Position numbers and translations under genes: made by a program. Source: Blastococcus xanthinilyticus (GTDB lineage: Bacteria; Actinomycetota; Actinomycetes; Mycobacteriales; Geodermatophilaceae). Taken from it: a stretch of DNA of 64,000 nucleotides. Shown in pieces: positions 40,516 through 48,794 of this stretch; position 1 is the stretch's first letter; every line of letters begins with the position of its first letter. The notes beneath the pieces are model-generated. The model was not told where the DNA came from. It worked only from the letters and a program-made list of their open reading frames with translations, and ran no database searches. The DNA lies in the NCBI RefSeq assembly GCF_008124835.1, contig NZ_VNHW01000001.1, forward strand, positions 1-64,000, written 5' to 3'.

Positions 40516-42147
40516 GTGCCGTCCACCGTGGAGCGATGTGAGCTGATCGCGCCGCCCGCCGCGGACCTGGCGGAGCACGCCGTGGGTGACGTGCTCCGCC
40601 GGGCCGCCCGGCTGGGGGGCGGGGACCCGCTGCTGCGGGTTCCCGGCCCGGCCGGGGACGCCGTCTGGACGGCGGCCGAGCTGCTGGCCGACGCCGAGCG
40701 GGTCGCGACCGGGCTGCTGGCCCGGCACGCCCCGGGCACGCGGATCGCCACCTGCCTGGCCAACGGGCCCGAGGCGGTGCTGCTGCAGCTGGGGGTGGCG
40801 CTGGCCGGCATGGTGCTGGTCCCGGTGAACCCGCGCAGCAGCGCGCCGGAGCTCGAGCACGCGCTCGCGCTGTCGGGCGCGGCGTCGGTCCACGCCGCCG
40901 TGGAGGTGGCGGGCAGCCAGGTCGCCGAGACGGCCGCCGCGGTCGCCCGGCGCCTCCCGCACGAGGTGCTGGTGCATCCCTGCGCCGGGGACTGGCGGGC
41001 CCTGCTCGCCGGCGGGGGCGACCGGCCGTCCGGCCTGCCCGACGTCGACCCCGGGAGCCTGGCCCAGATCCAGTTCACCTCCGGGACGACCGGCCGGGCG
41101 AAGGGCGTCCGGATCACCCACTCCGGCATGGTCGCCACCTCCGCGGCCTTCGTGGCGCGGATCGGCCTGCCGTCCGGCGGGGTCTGGATCGATCCGATGC
41201 CGCTGTTCCACACCGCCGGCAACGTGCTGGGCGTGATGGGCGCCCTGTGGCAGCGGGCCGAGCACGTGGTGGTGGCCTTCGAGCCGGCCCGCGTGCTGGC
41301 CCTCGTCGCGCAGCGGCACGCGACGCTGCTGTCGGCGGCACCGACCCTGCTCGACCTGCTCATGGACCGGCCGGAGATCGGCACGAGCGACCTCAGCAGC
41401 CTGCGCGTCGTCTTCACCGGCGGCCAGACCGTGCGCCCGTCCTTCGTCGACCGGGTGGAGCAGACCTTCGGCGCACCGCTGATCACGACGTTCGGCATGA
41501 CCGAGACGTGCGGCTCCGCGCTGCTGCCGTCGCCGGGCGATCCGGCCGAGGTGCGCCGGACGACGGTCGGCCGGCCGCTGGCCGGGACGGACGTGCGGAT
41601 CGCCGGTCCCGACGGCGATCCCGTCGCGCCGGGCGAGCCCGGGGAGCTGTGGCTGCGCGGGCCGCGGCTGACCCCCGGCTACCACGACGACCCGGCGGCG
41701 ACCGCGGCCGCGATCGACCCCGAGGGCTGGCTGCACACCGGGGACCTGGCGGTCATGGATCCCACGGGCGCCTGCCGGATGGTCGGGCGGCTCAAGGACA
41801 TGATCAAGACCGGCGGGGAGAACGTCTCGCCCGAGGAGGTCGAGGAGGTCCTCGCCGGCCACCCCTCGGTCGCCCGCGCGGCCGTCGTCGGCGCACCCAG
41901 CGAGCGCTGGGGTGAGCTGGTCGTCGCCTTCGTGGTGCCGGCCGCCCAACCCGGGATCGATGCCGCCGGGATCGATCCCGCGCAGCTCGAGCAGCACTGC
42001 CGGAGCCGGCTGTCGCCGTTCAAGGTGCCGCGCTCCTGGCGGGTCGTCGACCAGCTGCCGATGACCGCCTCCACGAAGATCCAGCGGGCCGAGCTGCGCC
42101 GGATGGCCGCCGCCGACCCCGCGCCGGCGTCCGGGCGGCCCTCGTGA
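40516..42147 (+). CDS. AMP-dependent acyl-CoA synthetase/ligase (first of two)
   Basis: 543-residue ANL enzyme. A3 motif IQFTSGTTGRAKG, A5 TFGMTETCGS, A7 WLHTGDLAVMD, A8 RLKDMIKTGGENVSPEEVE and the catalytic Lys in TASTKIQRAEL are all present, so it should activate a carboxylate to its CoA thioester through an acyl-AMP. GTG start three bases after the binding-protein gene. Substrate cannot be read off; the importer and later SDR/MaoC genes suggest an aromatic, alicyclic or branched acid. Confidence 0.93.
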   Translation: MPSTVERCELIAPPAADLAEHAVGDVLRRAARLGGGDPLLRVPGPAGDAVWTAAELLADAERVATGLLARHAPGTRIATCLANGPEAVLLQLGVALAGMVLVPVNPRSSAPELEHALALSGAASVHAAVEVAGSQVAETAAAVARRLPHEVLVHPCAGDWRALLAGGGDRPSGLPDVDPGSLAQIQFTSGTTGRAKGVRITHSGMVATSAAFVARIGLPSGGVWIDPMPLFHTAGNVLGVMGALWQRAEHVVVAFEPARVLALVAQRHATLLSAAPTLLDLLMDRPEIGTSDLSSLRVVFTGGQTVRPSFVDRVEQTFGAPLITTFGMTETCGSALLPSPGDPAEVRRTTVGRPLAGTDVRIAGPDGDPVAPGEPGELWLRGPRLTPGYHDDPAATAAAIDPEGWLHTGDLAVMDPTGACRMVGRLKDMIKTGGENVSPEEVEEVLAGHPSVARAAVVGAPSERWGELVVAFVVPAAQPGIDAAGIDPAQLEQHCRSRLSPFKVPRSWRVVDQLPMTASTKIQRAELRRMAAADPAPASGRPS

Positions 42148-42944
42148 CCGCGCCCCTGCTCGCCGGGTTGCTGCGCGACCTGGCCGAGGAGGGCCACGGG
42201 CTCGACGGGCTGGTGGCCGGGCTGCCGGACGGCGCGTGGGCCACGCCGACGCCCGCGGCCGGCTGGACCGTCGCGCACCAGATCGCCCACCTCGCCTGGA
42301 CCGACCAGGTGGCGGCCGACGCGGTGCGGGAGCCGGCGCGGTTCCGGGCCGAGCGGGACGCGGCGCCCGATCTCGCCCGGGCGGTGGACGACGCCGCGGC
42401 GCAGGGCGCGGCCGCCCCGCCCGCCGAGCTGCTGGACCGGTGGCGGACGGCGCGCGCCGCGCTGGCCACGGCGCTGGCCGGCCTGCCGGCCGGGACGGCG
42501 ATCCCCTGGTTCGGGCCGGACATGAGCGCGGCCTCCATGGCGACGGCCCGCCTCATGGAGACCTGGGCGCACGGCGTCGACGTGCGCGACGCCCTGGGCC
42601 GGGACACCCCCGCCACCCCCCGGCTGCGCGCCGTCGCCCACCTCGGCGTCCGCACCCGCGACTTCGCCTTCCGGCAGCGCGGCGAGCCCGTCCCGGAGCA
42701 CGAGTTCCGGGTGGAGCTGACCGGTCCCGGCGGGGAGCTGTGGACGTGGGGGCCGGCGGACGCCGACCAGCGGGTCCAGGGCCCCGCGCTCGACCTCTGC
42801 CTCCGGGTGACCCGCCGCCGGCACCGCGACGACCTCGCCCTCCGGGCCCGCGGTCCGGACGCCGACCGGTGGCTCGACCTCGCCCAGGCCTTCGCCGGCC
42901 CGCCGGGAACCGACCGGCCGGCCACGGCGGCGCCGCGCCCCTGA
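42144..42944 (+). CDS. TIGR03084 family protein (DinB/MDMPI-fold metal-binding)
   Basis: 266 residues: N-terminal mycothiol-maleylpyruvate-isomerase-like four-helix domain (AGWTVAHQIAHLAWTDQVAADAV, with metal His) and MATARLMETWAHGVDVRDALG; a C-terminal domain follows (GPGGELWTWGPADADQRVQG), in the TIGR03084 pattern. Members often occur beside acyl-CoA genes, function unknown; a thiol-dependent step is possible since the fold binds mycothiol or metal. GTG overlaps the ligase stop as GTGA. Confidence 0.88.
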   Translation: MTAPLLAGLLRDLAEEGHGLDGLVAGLPDGAWATPTPAAGWTVAHQIAHLAWTDQVAADAVREPARFRAERDAAPDLARAVDDAAAQGAAAPPAELLDRWRTARAALATALAGLPAGTAIPWFGPDMSAASMATARLMETWAHGVDVRDALGRDTPATPRLRAVAHLGVRTRDFAFRQRGEPVPEHEFRVELTGPGGELWTWGPADADQRVQGPALDLCLRVTRRRHRDDLALRARGPDADRWLDLAQAFAGPPGTDRPATAAPRP

Positions 42945-43044
42945 CCGCACGTCCCTGACCGCACTCCCCCGCACCGCAGCCGTCCTCCCGACGGGCCCGC
43001 ACCCGCACAGTCCGCACCGCACCAGCACATTGAGGAGCACCGCA

Positions 43045-43971
43045 GTGGATCTCTCCGGCAAGGTGGCCATCGTCACCGGCAGCGGTCGGGGCCTCGGCCT
43101 CGCCTACGCCACCGAGCTCGCCCGCGCGGGCGCCACCGTCGTCGTCAACGACGTCGACGCAGCGGTCGCCGAGGCCGCGGTGAGCACGATCACCGACGCG
43201 GGCGGCTCCGCCGTCGCCGAGGTCGTCCCCGTCGGCACGTCCGAGGCCGCCCAGGCCCTGGTCGACCGCGCGGTCGGCGAGTTCGGCCGGCTCGACGTCC
43301 TGGTGAACAACGCCGGCATCCTGCGCGACACCACGCTGTGGAAGATGACCGACGAGCAGTTCGACGCGGTCATCGGCACCCACCTGCGCGGCACCTTCAC
43401 CTGCACCCGCGCCGCCGCGATCCGGATGCGCGAGCAGGGCGAGGGCGGCCGGGTCATCTGCGTCGGCTCCCCCACCGGGCAGGTCGGGAACTTCGGCCAG
43501 ACCAACTACGCCGCCGCCAAGGCCGGCATCGTGGGCATGGTCCGCACCTGGGCCATGGAGCTGGCCCGCGCGCAGATCACCGTGAACGCGATCGTGCCGG
43601 TCGCCGTCACCGCCATGACCGAGACGGCGCCCTTCCTGCAGCCCTACATCGAGGCGCTGGAGACCGGTGGGCCGCTGGCCGGCTTCGCCCGCCGGGAGCT
43701 CAGCCTCGGCTCGCCGCAGGACGCCGCCGGCCTCGTCGCCTTCCTCGCCTCCGACGCCGCCGCCGGCATCAGCGGCCAGGCCATCGGCATCGGCGGGGAC
43801 CGGCTGGCGCTGTGGAGCCACCCCGGCGAGGTCGTCGTCGAGTTCGCCGACGGCAGCGGCTGGTCGGCCGACGCCATCTCGGGCGTGTGGGCGGAGAAGT
43901 TCGCCGGCGCGCAGCAGAAGGTCGGCCAGCAGTTCCCGGAGCCCCCCAGTGCGAAGGCGGCAGGCGAGTGA
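43045..43971 (+). CDS. Short-chain dehydrogenase/reductase
   Basis: 308 residues. Rossmann motif TGSGRGLGLAYA, NNAGIL and catalytic Ser-Tyr-Lys (CVGSPTGQVGNFGQTNYAAAKAG), all intact, followed by an extension of about 60 residues resembling 3-hydroxyacyl-CoA dehydrogenase domains of the multifunctional type (LWSHPGEVVVEFADGSGWSADAISGVW). It would oxidise a 3-hydroxyacyl-CoA or reduce its ketone. GTG with TGAGGAG upstream, 100 bases after the TIGR03084 gene, so it probably belongs to the same transcript. Confidence 0.92.
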   Translation: MDLSGKVAIVTGSGRGLGLAYATELARAGATVVVNDVDAAVAEAAVSTITDAGGSAVAEVVPVGTSEAAQALVDRAVGEFGRLDVLVNNAGILRDTTLWKMTDEQFDAVIGTHLRGTFTCTRAAAIRMREQGEGGRVICVGSPTGQVGNFGQTNYAAAKAGIVGMVRTWAMELARAQITVNAIVPVAVTAMTETAPFLQPYIEALETGGPLAGFARRELSLGSPQDAAGLVAFLASDAAAGISGQAIGIGGDRLALWSHPGEVVVEFADGSGWSADAISGVWAEKFAGAQQKVGQQFPEPPSAKAAGE

Positions 43972-44024
43972 GCATCGCAGGGAGCGCCAGCGACCGAGGA
44001 GCGGAGCGAGACCCGAGCCGAGCC

Positions 44025-44909
44025 ATGGACGGAGTGACGGGGCAGCTGGACCTCGACGCCCTGGTCGCGATCGACGTGCACGTCCACGTGCACGCCGACG
44101 CGCACGGCCACCTCGCCCTGGACGACGAGCTGAACGCCGCGGCGGCGAAGTACTTCAAGGGCGACCCCTACGACCCGACCGTCGACGACATCGCCGCCGA
44201 CTACCGCGAGAAGAAGATGGCCGCGGTGATCTTCACCGTCGACGCGGAGGCGGCCACCGGGCAGATGACGCTGTCCAACGAGGAGATCGCCGACATCGCG
44301 GCGCGCTATCCCGACGTGCTCATCCCGTTCGGCTCCATCGACCCCGCCCGCGGCAAGGCCGGCATCCGGGCGGCCCGGCGCCTGGTCACCGAGCACGGCG
44401 TCCGGGGGTTCAAGTTCCACCCCAGCTTCCAGGACTTCCTGCCCAACGACCGGTCGGTGTACCCGCTGTACGACGAGCTGCAGGACCTCGGCGTCCCGGC
44501 GCTGTTCCACACCGGCCAGACGGGCATCGGCTCCGGGCTGCCCGGCGGGCGCGGGATCAAGCTGCGCTACTCCGACCCGATGCTCCTGGACGACGTCGCC
44601 GCCGACTTCCCGGGCCTGACGATGATCATGGCCCACCCGTCGGTGCCCTGGCAGGACTCGGCCATCGCGGTGGCCCAGCACAAGGCGAACGTCTTCATCG
44701 ACCTGTCGGGCTGGTCCCCGAAGTACTTCCCCCCGCAGCTGGTCCGCGCCGCCAACACCCTGCTCAAGCACAAGGTGCTCTTCGGGTCGGACTACCCGCT
44801 GATCCGGCCCGAGCGGTGGATCCGCGACTTCGAGCAGCTGGAGATCCGGGACGAGGTCAAGCCGCTGATCATGAAGGAGAACGCCGTGCGGGCGCTGAAG
44901 CTGCGGTGA
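44025..44909 (+). CDS. Amidohydrolase family protein (amidohydrolase_2/ACMSD-like)
   Basis: 294 residues. Metal-binding IDVHVHVHAD, catalytic regions GVRGFKFHPSFQDF, FHTGQTG, IMAHPSVPWQ and FGSDYPL. The ACMSD/amidohydrolase_2 group includes decarboxylases and hydratases of ring-fission products and lactonases. The ATG at 44025 is used; an in-frame GTG at 43968 overlaps the SDR stop as GTGA and would add 19 repetitive polar residues. Its stop overlaps the next ligase as GTGA. Confidence 0.9.
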   Translation: MDGVTGQLDLDALVAIDVHVHVHADAHGHLALDDELNAAAAKYFKGDPYDPTVDDIAADYREKKMAAVIFTVDAEAATGQMTLSNEEIADIAARYPDVLIPFGSIDPARGKAGIRAARRLVTEHGVRGFKFHPSFQDFLPNDRSVYPLYDELQDLGVPALFHTGQTGIGSGLPGGRGIKLRYSDPMLLDDVAADFPGLTMIMAHPSVPWQDSAIAVAQHKANVFIDLSGWSPKYFPPQLVRAANTLLKHKVLFGSDYPLIRPERWIRDFEQLEIRDEVKPLIMKENAVRALKLR

Positions 44910-46498
44910 GGAACGCGGGCCTGGGCTCCTGGCCGGAACGCCGGCTGCGCATCTCCCCGCACAAGCCCGCGCTCTGGTTCGAGGGGACCACCACCACCCA
45001 CGGCGAGTTCGCGCACCGGGTCCGGCGGGCGGCCGCGGCGCTGGCCGCTCTCGGGGTCGGGCACGGCGACCGGGTGGCGTGGCTGGGCGCCAACCACCCC
45101 GCGGCGCTGGAGAGCCTCTACGCCTGCGGTCAGCTCGGGGCGGTGTGGGTGCCGGTGAACGCCCGGTTCACCGCACCGGAGGTGCGGTACGTCCTCGAGC
45201 ACTCCGGCGCGAGCCTCGTGGTGCACGGCCGGGAGCACGGGACGACGGCGGACACGCTGCGGCCCGAGCTGCCAGGGGTCCGGGAGTGGGTCGCCGTGGA
45301 GGCCCCGACGGCCGGCGGCGCCGGCTCGCTGGACTGGCAGCGTCTGCTGGCCGACGCCGAGCCGGTGCTGCGCGACGAGCCGGTCACCCTCGAGGACAAC
45401 TGCCTGATCATGTACACGTCGGGCACCACCGGCCGGCCGAAGGGCGCGGTGCTGACCCACGGGAACATGACGTGGTCGTGCATCAACCAGGTGCTGGGCT
45501 TCGACTTCACCCCCGACGAGCGCACCCTCGGGCTGGCGCCGCTGTTCCACATCGGCGGCCTGAACGGCACGCTGAACCCGACCCTGCTGCGCGGCGGGTG
45601 CGTGGTGCTCGTCCGCGGCTTCGACCCGCCGGCGACGCTGCGGGTCATCGCCGAGCAGCGGGTGACATCGTTCTTCGCCGTCCCGACCATGCTCGACGCG
45701 CTCAGCCGGCAGCCGGACTTCGGCACCGTCGACCTCTCCGCGCTGCGCACCATCGGCGCCGCCGGGGCACCGCTCCCCCTCCCTCTGCTTCGCACCTGGC
45801 TGGACCGCGGGATCACCGTCCAGCAGGCCTACGGGATGACGGAGTCGGCCCCGGCCGGCACCGCCCTGGACAGCGCCGACGCGGTCGCCAAGGTCGGCTC
45901 GGCCGGCAAGGCGCAGTTCTTCGTCGACGTCCGGGTGGTGCGGCCCGACGGCACCGAGTGCGACCCGCACGAGATCGGCGAGGTCGTGGTCTCCGGGCCG
46001 AACATCATGGCCGGCTACTGGAACGCCCCGGAGGCGACCGAGGCCGCGATCGTCGACGGCTGGTACCACTCCGGCGACGCCGGCTCCACCGACGAGGACG
46101 GCTACCTCTACATCCGCGACCGCTACAAGGACATGATCATCTCCGGCGGCGAGAACGTGTACCCGGCCGAGGTCGAGTCCACGATGCTCGAACTGCCCGA
46201 GGTCGCCGAGGTGGCCGTCATCGGCGTGCCCGACCCGACCTGGGGCGAGGTCGGGCTGGCCGTCGTCGTCCCGGCGCCGGGCAGCGACCCCGACCCCGAG
46301 CAGCTGCGCGCGGAGCTGCGCCGGCGGCTCGCGGGGTTCAAGGTGCCCAAGTACGTGGAGTTCGCCGACGAGCTCCCGAAGACCGCCACCGGCAAGGTGC
46401 GCAAGCCCGACCTGCGCACCTCCTACGCCCCGACCGACAACGCCCCGCCCGACAACGCCCCGACCGATCACGCCCCGACCGAGGAGACCACCCCATGA
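44906..46498 (+). CDS. AMP-dependent acyl-CoA synthetase/ligase, FadD-like (second)
   Basis: 530 residues, ANL family: MYTSGTTGRPKGAVLTHGNM, AYGMTESAPAG, WYHSGDAGSTDEDGYLYIRDRYKDMIISGGENVYPAEVE and the catalytic Lys in TATGKVRKPDLR. It would make an acyl-CoA. GTG overlaps the amidohydrolase stop as GTGA and its own stop overlaps the MaoC ATG. The C-terminus ends in a repeat of the type NAPTDNAPPDNAPTDHAP from four 15-bp units. Why the operon has two ligases is unclear; one may act on a cleavage product. Confidence 0.93.
   Translation: MRNAGLGSWPERRLRISPHKPALWFEGTTTTHGEFAHRVRRAAAALAALGVGHGDRVAWLGANHPAALESLYACGQLGAVWVPVNARFTAPEVRYVLEHSGASLVVHGREHGTTADTLRPELPGVREWVAVEAPTAGGAGSLDWQRLLADAEPVLRDEPVTLEDNCLIMYTSGTTGRPKGAVLTHGNMTWSCINQVLGFDFTPDERTLGLAPLFHIGGLNGTLNPTLLRGGCVVLVRGFDPPATLRVIAEQRVTSFFAVPTMLDALSRQPDFGTVDLSALRTIGAAGAPLPLPLLRTWLDRGITVQQAYGMTESAPAGTALDSADAVAKVGSAGKAQFFVDVRVVRPDGTECDPHEIGEVVVSGPNIMAGYWNAPEATEAAIVDGWYHSGDAGSTDEDGYLYIRDRYKDMIISGGENVYPAEVESTMLELPEVAEVAVIGVPDPTWGEVGLAVVVPAPGSDPDPEQLRAELRRRLAGFKVPKYVEFADELPKTATGKVRKPDLRTSYAPTDNAPPDNAPTDHAPTEETTP
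46427..46486. repeat. Four 15-bp units at the end of the second ligase
   Basis: Units related to GCCCCGACCGACAAC repeat four times in frame, ending just before the stop codon. They encode the Ala-Pro-Thr-Asp-Asn tail. Confidence 0.85.
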
Positions 46499-46953
46499 CC
46501 ACCACCACCACGCTGGCCGAACTGCCACAGCTCAAGGGGCAGGAGCTCGGCCAGAGCTCCTGGATCGAGGTGACGCAGGAGCGCGTCGACACCTTCGCCG
46601 ACGCCACCGGCGACCACCAGTGGATCCACGTCGACGTCGGGCGGGCGAAGGCCGAGAGCCCCTTCGGCGGGCCGATCGGGCACGGCTACCTGACGCTGTC
46701 CCTGCTCATCCCCCTGTGGTCGGAGGTCCTCACCGTCACCGACTCCCCGATGGCGGTGAACTACGGCCTGAACAAGGTCCGCTTCCCCTCCCCCGTGCCG
46801 GTCGGCTCGAAGATCCGGCTGACCGCGACGCTGAAGGACGTCGAGGAGGTCGCCGGCGGGCTGCAGATCACCGTCGCGGCGGTCATCGAGGCCGACGGCG
46901 CCGCCAAGCCGGTGTGCATCGCGGAGCCGGTCTTCCGGATCTACGCCGGCTGA
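46495..46953 (+). CDS. MaoC-like (R)-specific enoyl-CoA hydratase
   Basis: 152-residue single hot-dog domain. The hydratase-2 motif is clear in ATGDHQWIHVDVGRAKAESPFGGPIGHGYLTLSL, with Asp and His of the catalytic pair. It hydrates enoyl-CoA to 3-hydroxyacyl-CoA, matching the SDR upstream. ATGA overlap with the second ligase. The gene overlaps the convergent IclR gene by 13 bases at their 3' ends. It is the last gene of the 11-kb operon. Confidence 0.92.
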   Translation: MTTTTTLAELPQLKGQELGQSSWIEVTQERVDTFADATGDHQWIHVDVGRAKAESPFGGPIGHGYLTLSLLIPLWSEVLTVTDSPMAVNYGLNKVRFPSPVPVGSKIRLTATLKDVEEVAGGLQITVAAVIEADGAAKPVCIAEPVFRIYAG

Positions 46954-47729
46954 TCCGCCGGTCCCCGGGGCGGCAGCGAGCGGCTGACGCCCCGGGCCGC
47001 GGCCAGCAGGGCCGGGACCGCGGCGGCCGCCCGCTCGTCGTTCGGGACGATCACCGACAGCGCCGCGACGACGTCCCCGAGGCCGTTCCGCACCGGCACG
47101 GCGATGCCCGTGGCGTTCTCGTGGACGTGCCCGGCCAGCAGCGCGTACCCCTGGCGGCGCACCTGCTCCAGGACCGCCCGCATCCGCTCGGGGGTGGTGA
47201 TCGTCGCCGGGGTGCGCCGCTCCATCGGCCGGGCCAGGACCCGGTCGCCCAGCTCCGGCGGCCCGTAGGCGAGGAGGACCACGCCGGACGAGGAGATGTG
47301 CAGCGGGAGCCGGCCGGCGACCCTGGAGTAGTTGACCACGGCGTCCCGCGCGCTCAGCCGCTCGAGGAACAGCACCTCCTCCCCCTGCAGGACGGCGAGC
47401 TGCACGTGGTGGCCGACGACCGCGTGCAGGTCCTCCAGATAGGGCATCGCCGCATCCCGGAGCGACCGCGTCGGCGAGGCCCGCGAGGCCAGCTCCCACA
47501 TCCGCACGCCGATCCGCACCCGGCGGTCCTCGCCGCGGCCGAGCAGCCCGTGCGCGGTGAGCTGGCCGACGATCCGGGACGCCGTCGCCACGTGCAGCCC
47601 CGACCGGCGGGCGAGCTCGGAGACGGTCGGCTCCGGCTCCTCCGGCGTGAACGCCTCGAGCACCCGGACGGCGCGGGCCAGCGAGGACTCACCGGTCGCG
47701 GCTCTGGGCACGACCGCAGTGTCCCGCAC
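46941..47729 (-). CDS. IclR family transcriptional regulator
   Basis: 262 residues. Winged-helix domain (about 15-75; LARAVRVLEAFTPEEPEPTVSELARRSGLHVATASRIVGQLTAHGLL) and the IclR effector domain (HHVQLAVLQGEEVLFLERL, GRLPLHISSSGVVLLAYGPP, YALLAGHVHENATGIAVPVR). It is divergent from the reductase/P450 pair, with palindrome TCTCA-N5-TGAGA in between. The effector is unknown; aromatic acids are common for this family. Its 3' end runs 13 bases into the MaoC gene. Confidence 0.93.
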   Translation of the reverse strand: MRDTAVVPRAATGESSLARAVRVLEAFTPEEPEPTVSELARRSGLHVATASRIVGQLTAHGLLGRGEDRRVRIGVRMWELASRASPTRSLRDAAMPYLEDLHAVVGHHVQLAVLQGEEVLFLERLSARDAVVNYSRVAGRLPLHISSSGVVLLAYGPPELGDRVLARPMERRTPATITTPERMRAVLEQVRRQGYALLAGHVHENATGIAVPVRNGLGDVVAALSVIVPNDERAAAAVPALLAAARGVSRSLPPRGPADQPA

Positions 47730-47730
47730 C

Positions 47731-47745
47731 TCTCATCCATTGAGA
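47731..47745. promoter_or_regulatory. Palindrome TCTCA-N5-TGAGA, candidate IclR operator
   Basis: Inverted repeat of 5-5-5 one base upstream of the IclR start, overlapping the -35 box of the reductase/P450 promoter. Its inner core TCCATTGA resembles TCCACTGGA in front of the pca operon. Confidence 0.5.
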
Positions 47746-47768
47746 AGGTGTTCCCCAGGTCACAGTGT
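47740..47768 (+). promoter_or_regulatory. Promoter TTGAGA-N17-CAGTGT for reductase-P450 genes
   Basis: -35 TTGAGA (47740-47745) and -10 CAGTGT (47763-47768) with 17-base spacer. ATG is at 47788, giving a short leader. The -35 forms half of the IclR-type palindrome. Confidence 0.45.
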
Positions 47769-47787
47769 GGCGGTGCACCCTGGCCGC

Positions 47788-48759
47788 ATGACCGCACCGG
47801 CGCCCGCAGTGACCGCCGCCGACGTCGCCACGCTGCGCGTCACCGGCAAGCAGCGGCGGGCCGACGGCGTGCTGACCCTCGACCTGGCCTCGCCGACGGG
47901 GGGCCGGCTGCGCGACTGGACGCCCGGCTCGCACGTCGACCTGCTGCTCCCCAACGGCCTCACCCGGCAGTACTCGCTCTGCGGCGACCGCTGGGACCCC
48001 ACCACCTACCGGGTGGGCGTGCTCCGCGAACCGTCCGGGCGGGGCGGCTCCGCGTTCGTCCACGACGAGCTGGCGGTGGGCGACCTGGTCGGGGTCGGCG
48101 GCCCCCGCAACAACTTCCCGCTCGTGCCGTCGGAGCGGTACCTCTTCGTCGCCGGCGGGATCGGGATCACCCCGATCCTGCCGATGGTGCACCAGGCGGA
48201 GCTCCTGGGCGCCGACTGGCGGCTGCTCTACGGCGGCCGGCGGCGGGCCTCCATGGCCTTCCTCGACGAGCTGGCCGGCTACGGCGACCGGGTGCTCGCC
48301 CGCCCGGAGGACGAGCACGGGCTGCTCGACCTCGCGGGCTTCCTCGGCGAGCCGCGCACCGGGGTCCGCGTCTACGCCTGCGGCCCGGCTCCCCTGCTCG
48401 CCGCGGTGGAGCGGGCCTGCGCGGGCTGGCCCCCGCACGCCCTGCGCACCGAGCGCTTCGTCGGCGCGGAGCTCGGCGCCCCCACCCGGGACGGCGCGTT
48501 CCAGGTCGAGCTCGCCCGCAGCGGGACCACGGTGACCGTCTCCCCGGGGACGACGGTCCTGGACGCGCTGGCCGGAGCCGGCGTGGAGGTGCTGTCCTCC
48601 TGCCGCGGCGGCGTCTGCGGCACCTGCGAGACCGGCGTCCTGGCCGGTCGCCCCGACCACCGGGACTCCCTGCTGGACGACGACGAGCGGGCCGCGAACG
48701 ACTGCATGTACGTGTGCGTCTCCCGCTCCCGCGACCCGCGGCTCGTCCTCGACCTCTGA
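47788..48759 (+). CDS. PDR/VanB-type oxidoreductase (flavin reductase plus 2Fe-2S)
   Basis: 323 residues: flavin-binding barrel (SHVDLLLPNGLTRQYSLCG), NAD domain (VAGGIGITPILPMV, VYACGPAPLLAAV) and a C-terminal [2Fe-2S] plant-type ferredoxin domain with CRGGVCGTCETGVLAG and a later Cys. This is the class IA phthalate-dioxygenase/VanB reductase type. The P450 follows after 35 bases, so this protein is probably its NAD(P)H electron donor. Confidence 0.93.
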   Translation: MTAPAPAVTAADVATLRVTGKQRRADGVLTLDLASPTGGRLRDWTPGSHVDLLLPNGLTRQYSLCGDRWDPTTYRVGVLREPSGRGGSAFVHDELAVGDLVGVGGPRNNFPLVPSERYLFVAGGIGITPILPMVHQAELLGADWRLLYGGRRRASMAFLDELAGYGDRVLARPEDEHGLLDLAGFLGEPRTGVRVYACGPAPLLAAVERACAGWPPHALRTERFVGAELGAPTRDGAFQVELARSGTTVTVSPGTTVLDALAGAGVEVLSSCRGGVCGTCETGVLAGRPDHRDSLLDDDERAANDCMYVCVSRSRDPRLVLDL

Positions 48760-48794
48760 CCCGCCCCGCCCGTCCCGGCACCCCGGAGGATCCC

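Noticed and set aside
39055..41997. A minus-strand frame open for 980 codons
   Set aside because: Mirror of the binding-protein and ligase genes; no domain motif and very Gly/Arg/His-rich.
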